From: Dyadobacter chenhuakuii
Lineage (GTDB): Bacteria > Bacteroidota > Bacteroidia > Cytophagales > Spirosomataceae
Length of the DNA stretch: 64,000 nt
Reading direction: 5' to 3'
NCBI RefSeq assembly: GCF_023821985.2
Contig: NZ_CP098805.1
Span: 682,001-746,000, forward strand
The position numbers and the translations under genes are program-made. Shown piece after piece: positions 43,590-52,592 of this stretch (its first letter is position 1; each line of letters begins with the position of its first letter). A model generated the notes under the pieces. That model did not search any database. It worked only from the letters and a program-made list of their open reading frames with translations, and was not told where the DNA came from.

Positions 43590-44663
43590 TTAGTCTTCTT
43601 CTTCATCAAGGAAAGACTGGCCTGGTATCTGATAGGTTTTCAGATAGGCTTTAAGCTGTGAAGGCACCTTCCAGTTTTTGATCACATTACGGATGTTTTT
43701 TATCTCCGCTTTCATCTCATTCACATTGGTGTTGAACTTGACGATTACGGTCGTAAGAGAATTGACATGCTGGAATGGCAATCCGCAAACGGCTGAGATC
43801 TTCTTCTGAATGCCTTCTTTGACAAGTTCCAGTTCCTCTACTTGCTGTTTAAGCACCTTATTATAGTAGTTGAGCTGGTTTTTACTCAAATTTTCCAGTT
43901 GATCCTGATCAATCCTATCCAGCGCGATCTGTAATTTCAGAAGTTTCAGCAAGTTATTTTCCTGATATGCCTGCGTCACCTGTTGCATAATGTCCGTTCT
44001 GCGCAATTTTTCCGCTTCGTCCTTTTCCAGGTCCGGGTGAAAAGCCTTTACCAGGTCCATATAGACGGTCCGCACCGACTTCGTCGTTTTCTGCTGTTCT
44101 GCGTTTTGTTTTGCTTCCAGTATGCGCTTGTTAAGCCGTTCTTCGCGTTGCTCGGCTTTAATGCGCTGTCGTTCTTCCTCGGGAAGGTCATGGAAGTTTT
44201 CGTACTCGACGGGCTCCTGCGCAGACTCACTTTCTATTAAAAATGCCGGGTCTGTAATTTTTTCGGATTTTGCCCTTTCCGCTGCAAGCAGGACTTCAAC
44301 GTCAACCGCACTGTATTTATTGAAAACCGGTTTCAAATCATCGAACCCGTAATGTGCGATGAGGTCATAAGCACTTTCAGTGATCAGGTAAGCGAGTTTA
44401 TCCTGGTAAATTTTCCTGAAAAGATCGGCGGAATATGTTCGGTCCATAATGTGAACAATCTCCGCGCGGAATTCCTGATATTCTCTGACCAATGGGTCGA
44501 GATCCGTGGGAATTCGCTGGATCATCTGGTCATAAGCGCTTTCCAGCTCGGGGATCAGGCGATCCAGTTCTTCTATTTTTTCGGACAGCTGGTTAAACTC
44601 TTTCTGTCTTTTGTTCAAGACATTTTTCCGCTCATTAATATGTAAGATAGCAGTTTCGGGCAT
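43590..44663 (-). CDS. Coiled-coil protein with an internal J-domain-like module
   Basis: 357 aa. N-terminal coiled coil (about 15-60), a mixed region, and at about 197-245 a J-domain-like helix pair, VYMDLVKAFHPDL followed by QQVTQAYQENN, with the diagnostic HPD at 209-211. A second coiled coil (about 250-330) ends the protein. J-domains stimulate DnaK ATPase; here the domain is internal and lacks the G/F and zinc regions of DnaJ, so it would be a type III co-chaperone. It begins 28 bp after the DMT gene and is probably in one unit with purN and the DMT exporter. Confidence 0.75.
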   Translation of the reverse strand: MPETAILHINERKNVLNKRQKEFNQLSEKIEELDRLIPELESAYDQMIQRIPTDLDPLVREYQEFRAEIVHIMDRTYSADLFRKIYQDKLAYLITESAYDLIAHYGFDDLKPVFNKYSAVDVEVLLAAERAKSEKITDPAFLIESESAQEPVEYENFHDLPEEERQRIKAEQREERLNKRILEAKQNAEQQKTTKSVRTVYMDLVKAFHPDLEKDEAEKLRRTDIMQQVTQAYQENNLLKLLKLQIALDRIDQDQLENLSKNQLNYYNKVLKQQVEELELVKEGIQKKISAVCGLPFQHVNSLTTVIVKFNTNVNEMKAEIKNIRNVIKNWKVPSQLKAYLKTYQIPGQSFLDEEED

Positions 44664-44691
44664 GTAGGTAATTTTATGGAAAAATTTGCGA

Positions 44692-45621
44692 TCAAAAGCC
44701 TAACTCCTGATAGGAAATCATGATGATCGCAATGACTGCCAATAGAAGTCCAAATTTGTTAAGTTGGTTCAGTCTTTCGCGGTAAATCAGCCAGGCGGCA
44801 CCCGCAGATACCAGCATGGTCAGAATGTTGTAGATCGGGAACACGAAAGCGGCGCTGTTGCTGAATGATGCAAGCGCGAGCAGCAGGAAATAAAGGGAAA
44901 GAAAATTAGGAACTCCCAGAATGAATCCTCCCAAAATGCTCCGCCAATGTAATTTCTCACCACTAACCAAAACCCGGAAAAGCAAAATGACTGACCCGAT
45001 AAGGATAGCCCCCGAACAGGCAATAATCATAAACAGCGTGGTTTCGCCGGCTGCATAATACTTTACCGACAAGTAATTGATCAATGTGTTGTTGGTTCCG
45101 GCGGCAAGAAAAGTGAGCAGGGGAAGGATCAGCAACAATCTCGCCCTTGAAACCGAATTTGCAGACGAGGTGGTTGTAGCGGAGGCAGCGTCTTTATTAT
45201 TTTGCTGAATTGCGCCTAATGCTAGTGCTGCAAGTGCAATAACAAGCCCGGCATAGTTGACGACAGTGAATTCCTTATTGTTGTTTTGAAATACAAACAG
45301 ACCAAAAAGCACAGGGATAACGAGCGACATATTGCCAGCCAGCGACGTAGCGGTGACGCTCACCTTTTGCGCAGTAAGCCCTATCAGCATAAATGTGACC
45401 ACAAACATTCCGCCCAACGCCAGGGTTACCAGCGTTCCTTCCGAATTCCAGACCGCATTCCTGAACAGGCCCAAGTCCGGCGTGAGCACCAGCCCGGTAA
45501 GCACGCATGCATAGTAATTGAACACAACTGCATGGAAAGAATGCACTTTATAGCGCGGAAACGCGCGCATAATCAGGTAAAGGGCAACGGTGAAGAGGAC
45601 CGACAGCAGGAAATAAAGCAT
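44692..45621 (-). CDS. EamA/DMT superfamily transporter
   Basis: 309 aa with about ten hydrophobic helices, slightly different from the paralogue at 10611. The N-terminal helix (LYFLLSVLFTVALYLIMRAF) and the repeat-linker rich in Ser/Thr/Ala around residues 140-150 are visible. Likely an exporter of a metabolite; substrate unknown. The start lies 9 bp after the purN stop, so it is co-transcribed. Confidence 0.85.
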   Translation of the reverse strand: MLYFLLSVLFTVALYLIMRAFPRYKVHSFHAVVFNYYACVLTGLVLTPDLGLFRNAVWNSEGTLVTLALGGMFVVTFMLIGLTAQKVSVTATSLAGNMSLVIPVLFGLFVFQNNNKEFTVVNYAGLVIALAALALGAIQQNNKDAASATTTSSANSVSRARLLLILPLLTFLAAGTNNTLINYLSVKYYAAGETTLFMIIACSGAILIGSVILLFRVLVSGEKLHWRSILGGFILGVPNFLSLYFLLLALASFSNSAAFVFPIYNILTMLVSAGAAWLIYRERLNQLNKFGLLLAVIAIIMISYQELGF

Positions 45622-45630
45622 GAGCAGTTT

Positions 45631-46203
45631 CTAGCGCTTTTGATAAAGAACCTCGTCAATCACGCGCGGGTAATTTTCGTGTTCCAATGCATGGATCTTA
45701 TTTGCCACATCGTCCGAAGTGTCGGTAGGAGCAACGGGGCAGGTGGCTTGGAAAATTACGTTTCCTTCGTCATAATTTTCGTTCACATAATGGATCGTAA
45801 TGCCGGATTCGGACTCTTTTGCATTCACAACCGCTTCGTGGACAAACTGCCCGTACATGCCCTTTCCACCATATTTAGGGAGTAAAGCGGGATGAATGTT
45901 GATGATTTTGTTAGGGAAAGCTTCCACCAGCAAGGCAGGAACCAATAGCATGAAACCTGCAAGCACGACCAGGTCAATTCTTTCATTTTGCAGAATTTGA
46001 AGCACTTTGCGTGTGTCGTAGAATGTCTTTTTATCGAAAAACACAACAGGGATCTGCAACTTACAAGCCCTCTTGATTACACCGGCCTGAGGATTGTTGG
46101 TGAAAATCAGTGACACTTCTACATCTTGCCGCTCAGCAAAATATTCAGCGATTTTTTCCGCATTTGATCCGGATCCGGAGGCGAAGATGGCAAGTCGTTT
46201 CAT
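45631..46203 (-). CDS. purN: Phosphoribosylglycinamide formyltransferase
   Basis: 190 aa from the ATG at 46203 (MKRLAIF); a TTG three codons earlier would add MTT and is unlikely. The N-terminal GSGSNAEKI phosphate site, IHPALLPK with catalytic His, and the GITIHYVNENYDEG segment with the catalytic Asp match the 10-formyl-THF-dependent GAR transformylase of purine synthesis. First gene of a unit with the DMT transporter and J-domain protein, which are not purine-related by sequence. Confidence 0.95.
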   Translation of the reverse strand: MKRLAIFASGSGSNAEKIAEYFAERQDVEVSLIFTNNPQAGVIKRACKLQIPVVFFDKKTFYDTRKVLQILQNERIDLVVLAGFMLLVPALLVEAFPNKIINIHPALLPKYGGKGMYGQFVHEAVVNAKESESGITIHYVNENYDEGNVIFQATCPVAPTDTSDDVANKIHALEHENYPRVIDEVLYQKR

Positions 46204-46327
46204 TGTCGTCAAGAATTAATTATTCGTAATGTAGTGTCAAAATTCTTTGGCAAATTTATAAAAAGAACGGCTCACGGCAGATGACCGGAAGCCGTACCCA
46301 AAGAATAATAAGTTAAATGTTTGAGTC

Positions 46328-47023
46328 TCAATAAATTTTCGTGAGTTCGCTGCGCCCGATCAGCTTGCCTTTACGGTAAGTTTCCGTTTTCAAATCCCAG
46401 GCAACGCCGGGTGCGCGGTAGGAAATACTTTCCATTTCCATTTTTACAGGAAAGCCCATTCTCATTTCAAAACTCAGATCTGATTTGATCTTGTAGGCAT
46501 CAAATGTTCCGGCTGGCAGAGTAAGTTTTTCCTGGCCGGTAACATTTCGGTTTTTTATCATCATATCAAAATTCACTGCCATAGGCCCCGACTGACCATT
46601 TCCTTTCACAGACGCATCTTTTAATTTATCCCCGACATTGTATTTGGTCGGATATTCAATGTTTTCGTAGGTAAATTTCATTTCCATATTCTGGAATGAT
46701 TTGAGTTGCTCCTGGCTGATGAGCGATTTGGCGTCCATGCTGATCACATTTCCGTCGCATTTCATTTTATAAACGTTTTTCAGCTCCGACTTGCCCTTAG
46801 GATTCATTGCTTCCATTTCAATGTTGAAAACCGTAAAAGCGCCCTCTGTCGAAACGTCCAGGATCTTGTAAATGATCTTTCCAGTTTCCTTTCCCTTCCC
46901 ATCGTAGTTCATCATCTCAAATCCGCTGCCTTGCTTTAATACAAGACCGCCGCAGTCCTGGGCAATGGATTTTGTTTGGATAAAAAAGAGCAGCAGCAGG
47001 CTCCACAACAGCAGTTTTTTCAT
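46328..47023 (-). CDS. Exported TapB/DUF3108-like protein
   Basis: 231 aa from the ATG at 47023 (MKKLLLW); an upstream frame to 47173 would overlap ubiA and lacks a signal. Signal peptide about 1-20 (SIAQ), then a beta-rich body with YPTKYNVGDKLKDASV, TGQEKLTLPAGTFDAYKI and RAPGVAWDLKTETYRKGKL, a pattern seen in TapB/DUF3108-like envelope proteins. Predicted periplasmic. Function unknown. Confidence 0.75.
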   Translation of the reverse strand: MKKLLLWSLLLLFFIQTKSIAQDCGGLVLKQGSGFEMMNYDGKGKETGKIIYKILDVSTEGAFTVFNIEMEAMNPKGKSELKNVYKMKCDGNVISMDAKSLISQEQLKSFQNMEMKFTYENIEYPTKYNVGDKLKDASVKGNGQSGPMAVNFDMMIKNRNVTGQEKLTLPAGTFDAYKIKSDLSFEMRMGFPVKMEMESISYRAPGVAWDLKTETYRKGKLIGRSELTKIY

Positions 47024-47124
47024 GAATGTAACGTGGATACGTGATTTAGTTTGCGGTAAACAAAGATAGTCCCCGCTGCCAGAAATCCACTTTTTGTTTG
47101 GAATATTGATTTTACGGTAAGGCG

Positions 47125-48006
47125 CTATGCCCAAACCATCGTAATGAGGCCAAGCAGCATAATGATCTTGCACAGGCTGCTGATACGCTTGAAATCACGA
47201 CGTGTATCCGCCCGAGCCAGGCTTGCCGTAAGCAGGGCAATGGGGATCAAAAGGAGGAAGAACAAGATGATCAGCACATTATTGTCCAGCGCCCGCGCCA
47301 TCACAAATAAAGTGGTAACGAACATTAAAAGAATCACATACAGGAAGTTTTTGGTCTGGCGGATGCCCCATATGATAGGCAATGTGCGGCAGCCATGCGC
47401 TTCGTCGCCCTTGATGTCTTCCATGTCCTTCACAATTTCACGGACGAGGGAAATAAAGAAAGAGAAAACCGCATAAATGAACACCAAATGGCGATTTGCC
47501 GGAAAATGGACTGTAAGGATCAGCAGAGAGAAACCGGTAAGCAGCGAAACGATAAAGTTGCCTATAAAAGGAAGTCGCTTATAACGCTCGGAATAAAACC
47601 AGAGTAGTGTAATTGAGAAAACATTGATCACAAATATGTAAGGACTGACCACAAGCCCCAACACTGCGCCTAAAACATTAAGGATCTGATGTGCGCCCAT
47701 TGCCCAGCGCCGTTTCAGATAGCGCCCCACGACAACACGTTCGGGTTTGTTTACAATGTCGATTTTTATGTCAAAATAATCATTGATAATGTAGCCCGCT
47801 GCGGCGATGCAGACTGTGGAAAGCGATAGGAAGAACATATCCGCATTCGCGATGATGCTGCGCCATTCGTCGCGGGGGCCTATGAGGAGAATGCGTGTAA
47901 AATACTGCGTTACGACCACAATCACCAGATTGGTCATACGGACCAGACGGGCACTTCCGGTAATGTAATCCCATAAAGTAATTTTTGGTCTGGCAGACAC
48001 ATTCAT
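47125..48006 (-). CDS. UbiA family prenyltransferase
   Basis: 293 aa with about nine membrane helices. The first Asp-rich motif is INDYFDIKIDIVNKP (Asn75, Asp76, Asp79, Asp83) and the second is MEDIKGDEAHG, both needed for Mg-diphosphate binding. The sequence class matches archaeal-type geranylgeranylglyceryl-phosphate geranylgeranyltransferase annotations in Bacteroidota; whether it prenylates a quinone head, a heme-type ring or a glycerol lipid is undecided. The stop is well inside the neighbour's unused upstream extension, supporting that gene's shorter start. Confidence 0.88.
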   Translation of the reverse strand: MNVSARPKITLWDYITGSARLVRMTNLVIVVVTQYFTRILLIGPRDEWRSIIANADMFFLSLSTVCIAAAGYIINDYFDIKIDIVNKPERVVVGRYLKRRWAMGAHQILNVLGAVLGLVVSPYIFVINVFSITLLWFYSERYKRLPFIGNFIVSLLTGFSLLILTVHFPANRHLVFIYAVFSFFISLVREIVKDMEDIKGDEAHGCRTLPIIWGIRQTKNFLYVILLMFVTTLFVMARALDNNVLIILFFLLLIPIALLTASLARADTRRDFKRISSLCKIIMLLGLITMVWA

Positions 48007-48033
48007 GGAGGCTAACTCTGGAAACAGAAGGTT

Positions 48034-48104
48034 TAGGGAATAAAATTATTCATTTTATCCCATTAACGACAAATCTCAACATCTTTATCCATTTTGGGGA
48101 TAAA
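48034..48104. promoter_or_regulatory. Clustered GGGATAAA/TTTATCC elements in the ubiA-bshA gap
   Basis: A bulged inverted repeat (GGGAATAAAAT with ATTTTATCCC, about 48035-48061) is followed by TTTATCC (48084-48090) and GGATAAA (48098-48104), perfect arms with a 7-bp spacer. The same heptamer thus recurs in both orientations between divergent genes, as an operator might. Confidence 0.35.
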
Positions 48105-48188
48105 AAATGGATCATTTGTTGTTAGGCTAAAAGATCTGTTATTACAGCAGTTCGCCCGAGTGCGACTTTCAACTTTTTAAATAGCATT

Positions 48189-49328
48189 ATGAAAATTGGT
48201 ATTGTATGCTATCCTACCTTCGGTGGAAGCGGAGTGGTAGCTACCGAACTTGGCAAAGCACTTGCGAAAGTGGGACATCAGGTTCATTTTATTACATATT
48301 CGCAGCCTCAAAGACTCGACTTCTTCAATGAAAATCTTTACTATCACGAAGTAAATATCCCGGCTTACCCGCTGTTTCAATACCCGCCTTACGAGTCCGC
48401 ATTATCCAGTGAAATGGTGCATGTAGCCGCAAGTGCTAACCTGGATCTGCTGCACGTGCATTATGCCATCCCGCATGCGTCGTCTGCGTATCTGGCCAAA
48501 CAGATTTTAGCGCAGCAGGGCATTCACATTCCGGTGATCACGACATTGCACGGAACGGATATTACATTGGTAGGGAAAGACGAATCCTACGAGCCGGTTG
48601 TAACATTCAGTATTAACCAGTCGGACGGCATAACAGCTGTTTCGGAATCGTTGAAAAAAGATACTTACGCGCATTTTGCGATTACAAAGGACATTGAAGT
48701 GATCCCTAACTTTATTGACCTGGATCGTTTCAACCGTCAGAAAAAAGAGCATTTTAAACTGGCCATCTGCCCGAATAACGAAAAACTGATCGTACATACA
48801 TCCAATTTCAGGAAAGTGAAGCGGATTGATGACGTGATCATGATTTTTGAAAAGCTGCGCAAGTTATTGCCAAGCAAACTTTTATTAGTAGGCGATGGTC
48901 CCGACAGACAACGCATCGAACGCATGTGCAAAGACCTGGATATGCTTTCGGATGTCCGGTTTTTAGGCAAGCTCGACGCCATTGAAGAAGTACTTTCTGT
49001 GGCGGATCTATTTTTAATGCCTTCTGAATCAGAAAGTTTTGGCCTGGCAGCATTGGAAGCACTGGCTTGCGAAGTTCCCTTGATAACGTCGAATGCAGGA
49101 GGACTTCCTGAACTGAATCTGCATGGCATTACCGGATTTTTGAGTGATGTCGGCGATGTGGATGACATGGTGAAGCATGCGGCTTACATCCTGGATGACG
49201 CGAATCTGCCCACATTCAAAGCGAACGCATTGGCGCGGGCAAAAGATTTTGACATTACCAAGATACTTCCTCATTATGAAGCTTATTATGAGAAAGTTGT
49301 CGAAAATAGCAAAGCAGTAGCGATATAG
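48189..49328 (+). CDS. bshA: N-acetyl-alpha-D-glucosaminyl L-malate synthase
   Basis: 379 aa, family-typical length. GT4 glycosyltransferase with N-terminal MKIGIVCYPTFGGSGVVATELG and the malate/UDP-GlcNAc region ITTLHGTDITLVG. The C-terminal donor domain contains VGDGPDRQRIE and SESESFGLAALEALACEVP. It joins UDP-GlcNAc to L-malate, the first step of bacillithiol synthesis. bshB and bshC are not in the window. Confidence 0.94.
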   Translation: MKIGIVCYPTFGGSGVVATELGKALAKVGHQVHFITYSQPQRLDFFNENLYYHEVNIPAYPLFQYPPYESALSSEMVHVAASANLDLLHVHYAIPHASSAYLAKQILAQQGIHIPVITTLHGTDITLVGKDESYEPVVTFSINQSDGITAVSESLKKDTYAHFAITKDIEVIPNFIDLDRFNRQKKEHFKLAICPNNEKLIVHTSNFRKVKRIDDVIMIFEKLRKLLPSKLLLVGDGPDRQRIERMCKDLDMLSDVRFLGKLDAIEEVLSVADLFLMPSESESFGLAALEALACEVPLITSNAGGLPELNLHGITGFLSDVGDVDDMVKHAAYILDDANLPTFKANALARAKDFDITKILPHYEAYYEKVVENSKAVAI

Positions 49329-49341
49329 GTATGGTATTTTT

Positions 49342-49376
49342 ATGGTCTGGTCGAAATTCACAAACGACCAGACCAT
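49342..49376 (+). promoter_or_regulatory. Perfect hairpin at the start of the NDH-2 gene
   Basis: ATGGTCTGGTCG (49342-49353) and its exact complement (49365-49376) form a 12-bp stem with an 11-nt loop, 13 bp after the bshA stop. The left arm begins with one in-frame ATG and the right arm ends at the alternative ATG of the next gene. It could be a terminator without T-run, an operator or a translation-controlling structure. Confidence 0.5.
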
Positions 49377-50721
49377 GTTACCAAACATTCCATATACACA
49401 ATACAAGCGGGTAGTAATCGTAGGCGCAGGCTTTGGCGGGCTTGCATTGGCAAGAGAAATCGCTAAGCGCGAAGACCTCCAAGTCGTGCTGATCGACCGC
49501 AATAATTATCACCAGTTTCAGCCGCTCTTTTACCAGGTGGCTATGGCGGGCCTTGAACCCAGCTCCATTTCTTTTCCGCTCCGGAAAATCTTTCAATCCA
49601 AAAAAAACGTACATATCCGCATCACCGAGGTGCAGAGTGTAAACACCGACCGAAAGTCCATCATGACGGGGTTAGGTGAGATTACCTATGATTATCTGGT
49701 CATAGCGACGGGTGCTATCACCAATTATTTTGGAATGAAAGAAATCGAGGAGCGCGCGATTCCTATGAAAACGGTTTCCGAGGCTTTGGCATTAAGAAAC
49801 AGGATCTTACAAAACTTTGAAGACGCATTGTCAGTGGATTCAGACGACCAGCGCGCGGGGCTCATGAGCGTGGTTGTAGTAGGAGGAGGGCCCACCGGCG
49901 TGGAATTGTCGGGAACGCTGGCTGAAATGAAGCATTTTATTCTGCCAAAAGATTATCCTGAAATGGATTTTAAGTCCATGGAAATCCACCTGCTCGAAGG
50001 TTCGAAAGAACTGCTGGGCGCCATGTCGGACGAATCGTCTCAGAGGTCACGCGAGTATCTTGAAAAAATGGGCGTTCACATTCATACTGAGCAGGTTGTA
50101 ACGGGCTTTGATGGAAAATATGTGACTACCAAACAAGGAATGCGCATCCGGGCCGATAATCTCGTTTGGGCGGCAGGGATCAAGGCGAATCCGTTGAATG
50201 GCTTGAATCCGGAAGTAATCGTTCGCGGTGGCCGCATTAAAGTGGATCAGTACAACCGCGTTGAAGGTTATGACAATGTGTTTGCTTTGGGTGACGTCGC
50301 TGCTATGCAGGAAGGTGAATGGGAAAACGGGCATCCGCAGTTGGCACAGCCGGCGATTCAGCAGGGTAAGGCGCTTGCCAAAAATGTGTGGCGTGTGATG
50401 GACGGGAAAAAAGCGGTTCCTTTCAAATACAAAGATCTGGGCTCGATGGCCACAGTCGGGCGTAACAGGGCAGTTGTAGATCTGCCTTTTATCAAATTCC
50501 AGGGGTTCCTTGCCTGGCTGACCTGGATGTTCGTGCATTTGATTTCCATTGTCGGTGTGAAAAACCGTTTGCTGATATTAATCAACTGGGTTTGGAATTA
50601 TGCAACTTATGACCAGTCATTGCGTCTTATCCTGAAACCCAAGACCATTGAGCAGATATCAAACAAAAACGAGAAGAACGAAGAAGCAGTTAAACAGGAA
50701 GCACAGCATAGCCACTCATAA
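49375..50721 (+). CDS. Type II NADH:quinone oxidoreductase-like flavoprotein
   Basis: 448 aa from the ATG at 49375 (MLPNIPY). An in-frame ATG at 49342 adds 11 residues encoded by the hairpin and is less likely. FAD motif VVIVGAGFGGLALAREIA, NADH motif VVVVGGGPTGVELSG, and NVFALGDVAAM are seen. A C-terminal amphipathic/membrane segment (FLAWLTWMFVHLISIVGVKNRLLILINWVW) follows, as in NDH-2. It would pass electrons from NADH to quinone without proton pumping, complementing the complex I subunits at 59290-60370. It may be co-transcribed with bshA. Confidence 0.88.
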   Translation: MLPNIPYTQYKRVVIVGAGFGGLALAREIAKREDLQVVLIDRNNYHQFQPLFYQVAMAGLEPSSISFPLRKIFQSKKNVHIRITEVQSVNTDRKSIMTGLGEITYDYLVIATGAITNYFGMKEIEERAIPMKTVSEALALRNRILQNFEDALSVDSDDQRAGLMSVVVVGGGPTGVELSGTLAEMKHFILPKDYPEMDFKSMEIHLLEGSKELLGAMSDESSQRSREYLEKMGVHIHTEQVVTGFDGKYVTTKQGMRIRADNLVWAAGIKANPLNGLNPEVIVRGGRIKVDQYNRVEGYDNVFALGDVAAMQEGEWENGHPQLAQPAIQQGKALAKNVWRVMDGKKAVPFKYKDLGSMATVGRNRAVVDLPFIKFQGFLAWLTWMFVHLISIVGVKNRLLILINWVWNYATYDQSLRLILKPKTIEQISNKNEKNEEAVKQEAQHSHS

Positions 50722-50832
50722 TTTCATATGGCCTTTCCCATGAGGGATTGGATCATTCATTAGGTTTTCGTTATATTCGTGTGCTATTTATGCCAGCTTT
50801 ACGTTATATATTAATGTAACAAAATTTGAAAA

Positions 50833-51081
50833 ATGAAACTGCTATTCAATATAATCCTCATATTCTTACTTCTGATTGCTTTTGTCCCGTTTTTCAGAAG
50901 GTTTGTTTTCCACTTGCTTGTAGGCCGCCAGCTTATTAAAGAACAGGAAAGGCAATACAAGGCCCAGCAGCAGCGCCAGCGTGCGAATGCGGGTGTGAAA
51001 GTGGATAACACGCCCCCCGACGCAAATCCATCATCCCGTTTCCGCGGTGGTGAATATGTAGACTATGAAGAAGTAAAGTAA
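50833..51081 (+). CDS. DUF4834-like small membrane protein
   Basis: 82 aa. One N-terminal membrane helix (LLFNIILIFLLLIAFVPFF), a basic/Gln-rich helix (EQERQYKAQQQRQRA) and a C-terminal EYVDYEEVK end, the pattern of the small DUF4834 family of Bacteroidota. Function unknown. Closed by a very strong terminator. Confidence 0.75.
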   Translation: MKLLFNIILIFLLLIAFVPFFRRFVFHLLVGRQLIKEQERQYKAQQQRQRANAGVKVDNTPPDANPSSRFRGGEYVDYEEVK

Positions 51082-51096
51082 ATTTTTTATCATATA

Positions 51097-51138
51097 CAAA
51101 ATCAAAAGCCGGCACATTTGTGCCGGCTTTTGATTTTG
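51097..51138 (+). terminator. Long perfect terminator hairpin
   Basis: Nineteen-base arms (51097-51115 and 51120-51138) pair perfectly around an ATTT tetraloop; the core is GCCGGCAC/GTGCCGGC with A/T extensions. 15 bp past the DUF4834 stop. Confidence 0.92.
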
Positions 51139-51320
51139 TAAAACAGTAAGTGAAAGTGGAGATGCCTTCATCGAAGAGTCAATAGAATTGGAAGTAACTA
51201 TGGTTTAAGAGTTTTAGTATTTACCTCCAAATAACTCATTGCAACCGGTAATTCAAGTATTGCAATTCAAATCATAAGACTCTCTGATATTGAGTGACAT
51301 TATTTAAACCAGTCATTCAT

Positions 51321-52436
51321 ATGCAACTATCCGTTCTAAGATCATCTACAAAAAAGTCCTACTTATTAACACTTGCAAGCCTCGTTAACATTGGGCTTTT
51401 GCTCTCTACTACGGAAGTATTTTCGCAAGGTGTAGGTATCAACACAGTCCAGCCTGACCCAAGTGCTGCTCTGGATATTGTTAGTCAAAATAAGGGGCTA
51501 TTGATTCCCCGAGTGGCTCTGCAATCACTATCAGATAATACAACTATCCCAGATCCAGCGACAGCATTACTTTTATATAATACAAATGCAGGAATTGGAA
51601 AAACTGGGTTTTATTTTAATGCAGGTACATCTGCAGCCCCTACATGGTCACCGATAGGTGCAGATTTAAATTTGCCGTATGACAAGACTGCTTCTCACAC
51701 TGGTGCTTTATTTGGAATTGAAAATACTAATCAATCACCAACTTCATCTGCTATAACTGCGTACAGCGTAAGCGCAATTGGCCTACGAGGAATAAGTCAA
51801 TCTGGTAGGGCTCTGTACGGGCAAGCACTTACATCAGGTGTTGGAGTGTTTGCTGCTTCCTCAAACACTAATGGAACGGCTTTAGAAGTGAGCGGGCCTG
51901 TAAAGATTGCTGGCCCCGGGCAGTCTCCAGGAGTTGGTAAGGTACTTACTTCTGACGAAAATGGAAATGCCACATGGAGCAATACGGCGCGAAACGTGTC
52001 CTTCAAGGCCATCGGAATATTAGGTAACGGTAATCAGAACGTGCCGGTACAAAATAGTATAAAAGTACCTTTTGCCATTGAGGTTTACGACTTTGGCGTG
52101 AACTATAATAATTCATCACAATTGCCACATAGCACTTTTAAAGCACCAAAACAGGGTATATATCATTTTGATTTGCGAGTGGGTTGGGAGTGTCCTACTG
52201 GTTGTTCATTTAAAACTTCTTTGGACTTAATAGTAACCAGAAATGGAAGTACTGCGGTGATAGAAAAAGATGTTAATTTCAATCCTGCCTGGGGATATAA
52301 TGCAATTTCTACTGATGTCGCGCTAGAGGAAGGTGATATGGTTCACGCCCAAGCTCAAAATATACACAATTCAGATGGAACAACCTTAGTGATGATGGAT
52401 GCGAATTTTAGTGGGCGTTTGATTGTACAGCAGTAG
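51321..52436 (+). CDS. Secreted protein with Bacteroidota repeat-type N-terminus and C1q-like C-terminal domain
   Basis: 371 aa from the ATG at 51321 (MQLSVLR); a GTG at 51294 is possible but gives a worse signal. Signal peptide about 10-37, cleaved near FSQG. The mature protein starts [19 protein letters not shown] and has [12 protein letters not shown] and [18 protein letters not shown], the familiar N-terminal pattern of Bacteroidota surface or fibre-like proteins. From about residue 235 the sequence reads like a C1q/TNF jelly-roll: [18 protein letters not shown], then [13 protein letters not shown] and the final FSGRLIV. Third positions look more A/T-rich than neighbours, hinting at transfer (eyeballed). 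Function (adhesion or surface layer) is inference. Confidence 0.7.
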   Translation: MQLSVLRSSTKKSYLLTLASLVNIGLLLSTTEVFSQGVGINTVQPDPSAALDIVSQNKGLLIPRVALQSLSDNTTIPDPATALLLYNTNAGIGKTGFYFNAGTSAAPTWSPIGADLNLPYDKTASHTGALFGIENTNQSPTSSAITAYSVSAIGLRGISQSGRALYGQALTSGVGVFAASSNTNGTALEVSGPVKIAGPGQSPGVGKVLTSDENGNATWSNTARNVSFKAIGILGNGNQNVPVQNSIKVPFAIEVYDFGVNYNNSSQLPHSTFKAPKQGIYHFDLRVGWECPTGCSFKTSLDLIVTRNGSTAVIEKDVNFNPAWGYNAISTDVALEEGDMVHAQAQNIHNSDGTTLVMMDANFSGRLIVQQ

Positions 52437-52515
52437 GCGTTAAGAATTCGGTCAAAAGACTTTCAATAGACATGTCGCTTGGAAAAATCCTTGTGACATT
52501 CAATTATTGCAATAC

Positions 52516-52582
52516 AGTAACGAAAAAAAACAGTGCTGATAAAAGGTTTCAACTTTTACCAGCACTGTTTTTTTTCGTTACT
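52516..52582. terminator. Very long perfect inverted repeat between convergent genes
   Basis: Arms of 23 bases (52516-52538 and 52560-52582) are exact complements containing AACGAAAAAAAACAGTGCTG; a second 6-bp stem (TAAAAG/CTTTTA) sits inside the loop. It carries eight-base A/T runs on both strands and lies between the C1q-like gene and carB, so it should terminate both. Confidence 0.9.
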
Positions 52583-52592
52583 CTCGTTGAAA

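Noticed and set aside
43421..43654. Plus-strand frame of 77 codons before the J-domain gene end
   Set aside because: Low-complexity translation, partly antisense to the J-domain gene, no family resemblance.
47024..47173. N-terminal extension of the TapB-like protein
   Set aside because: It overlaps the end of the UbiA gene and would bury the signal peptide that starts at 47023.
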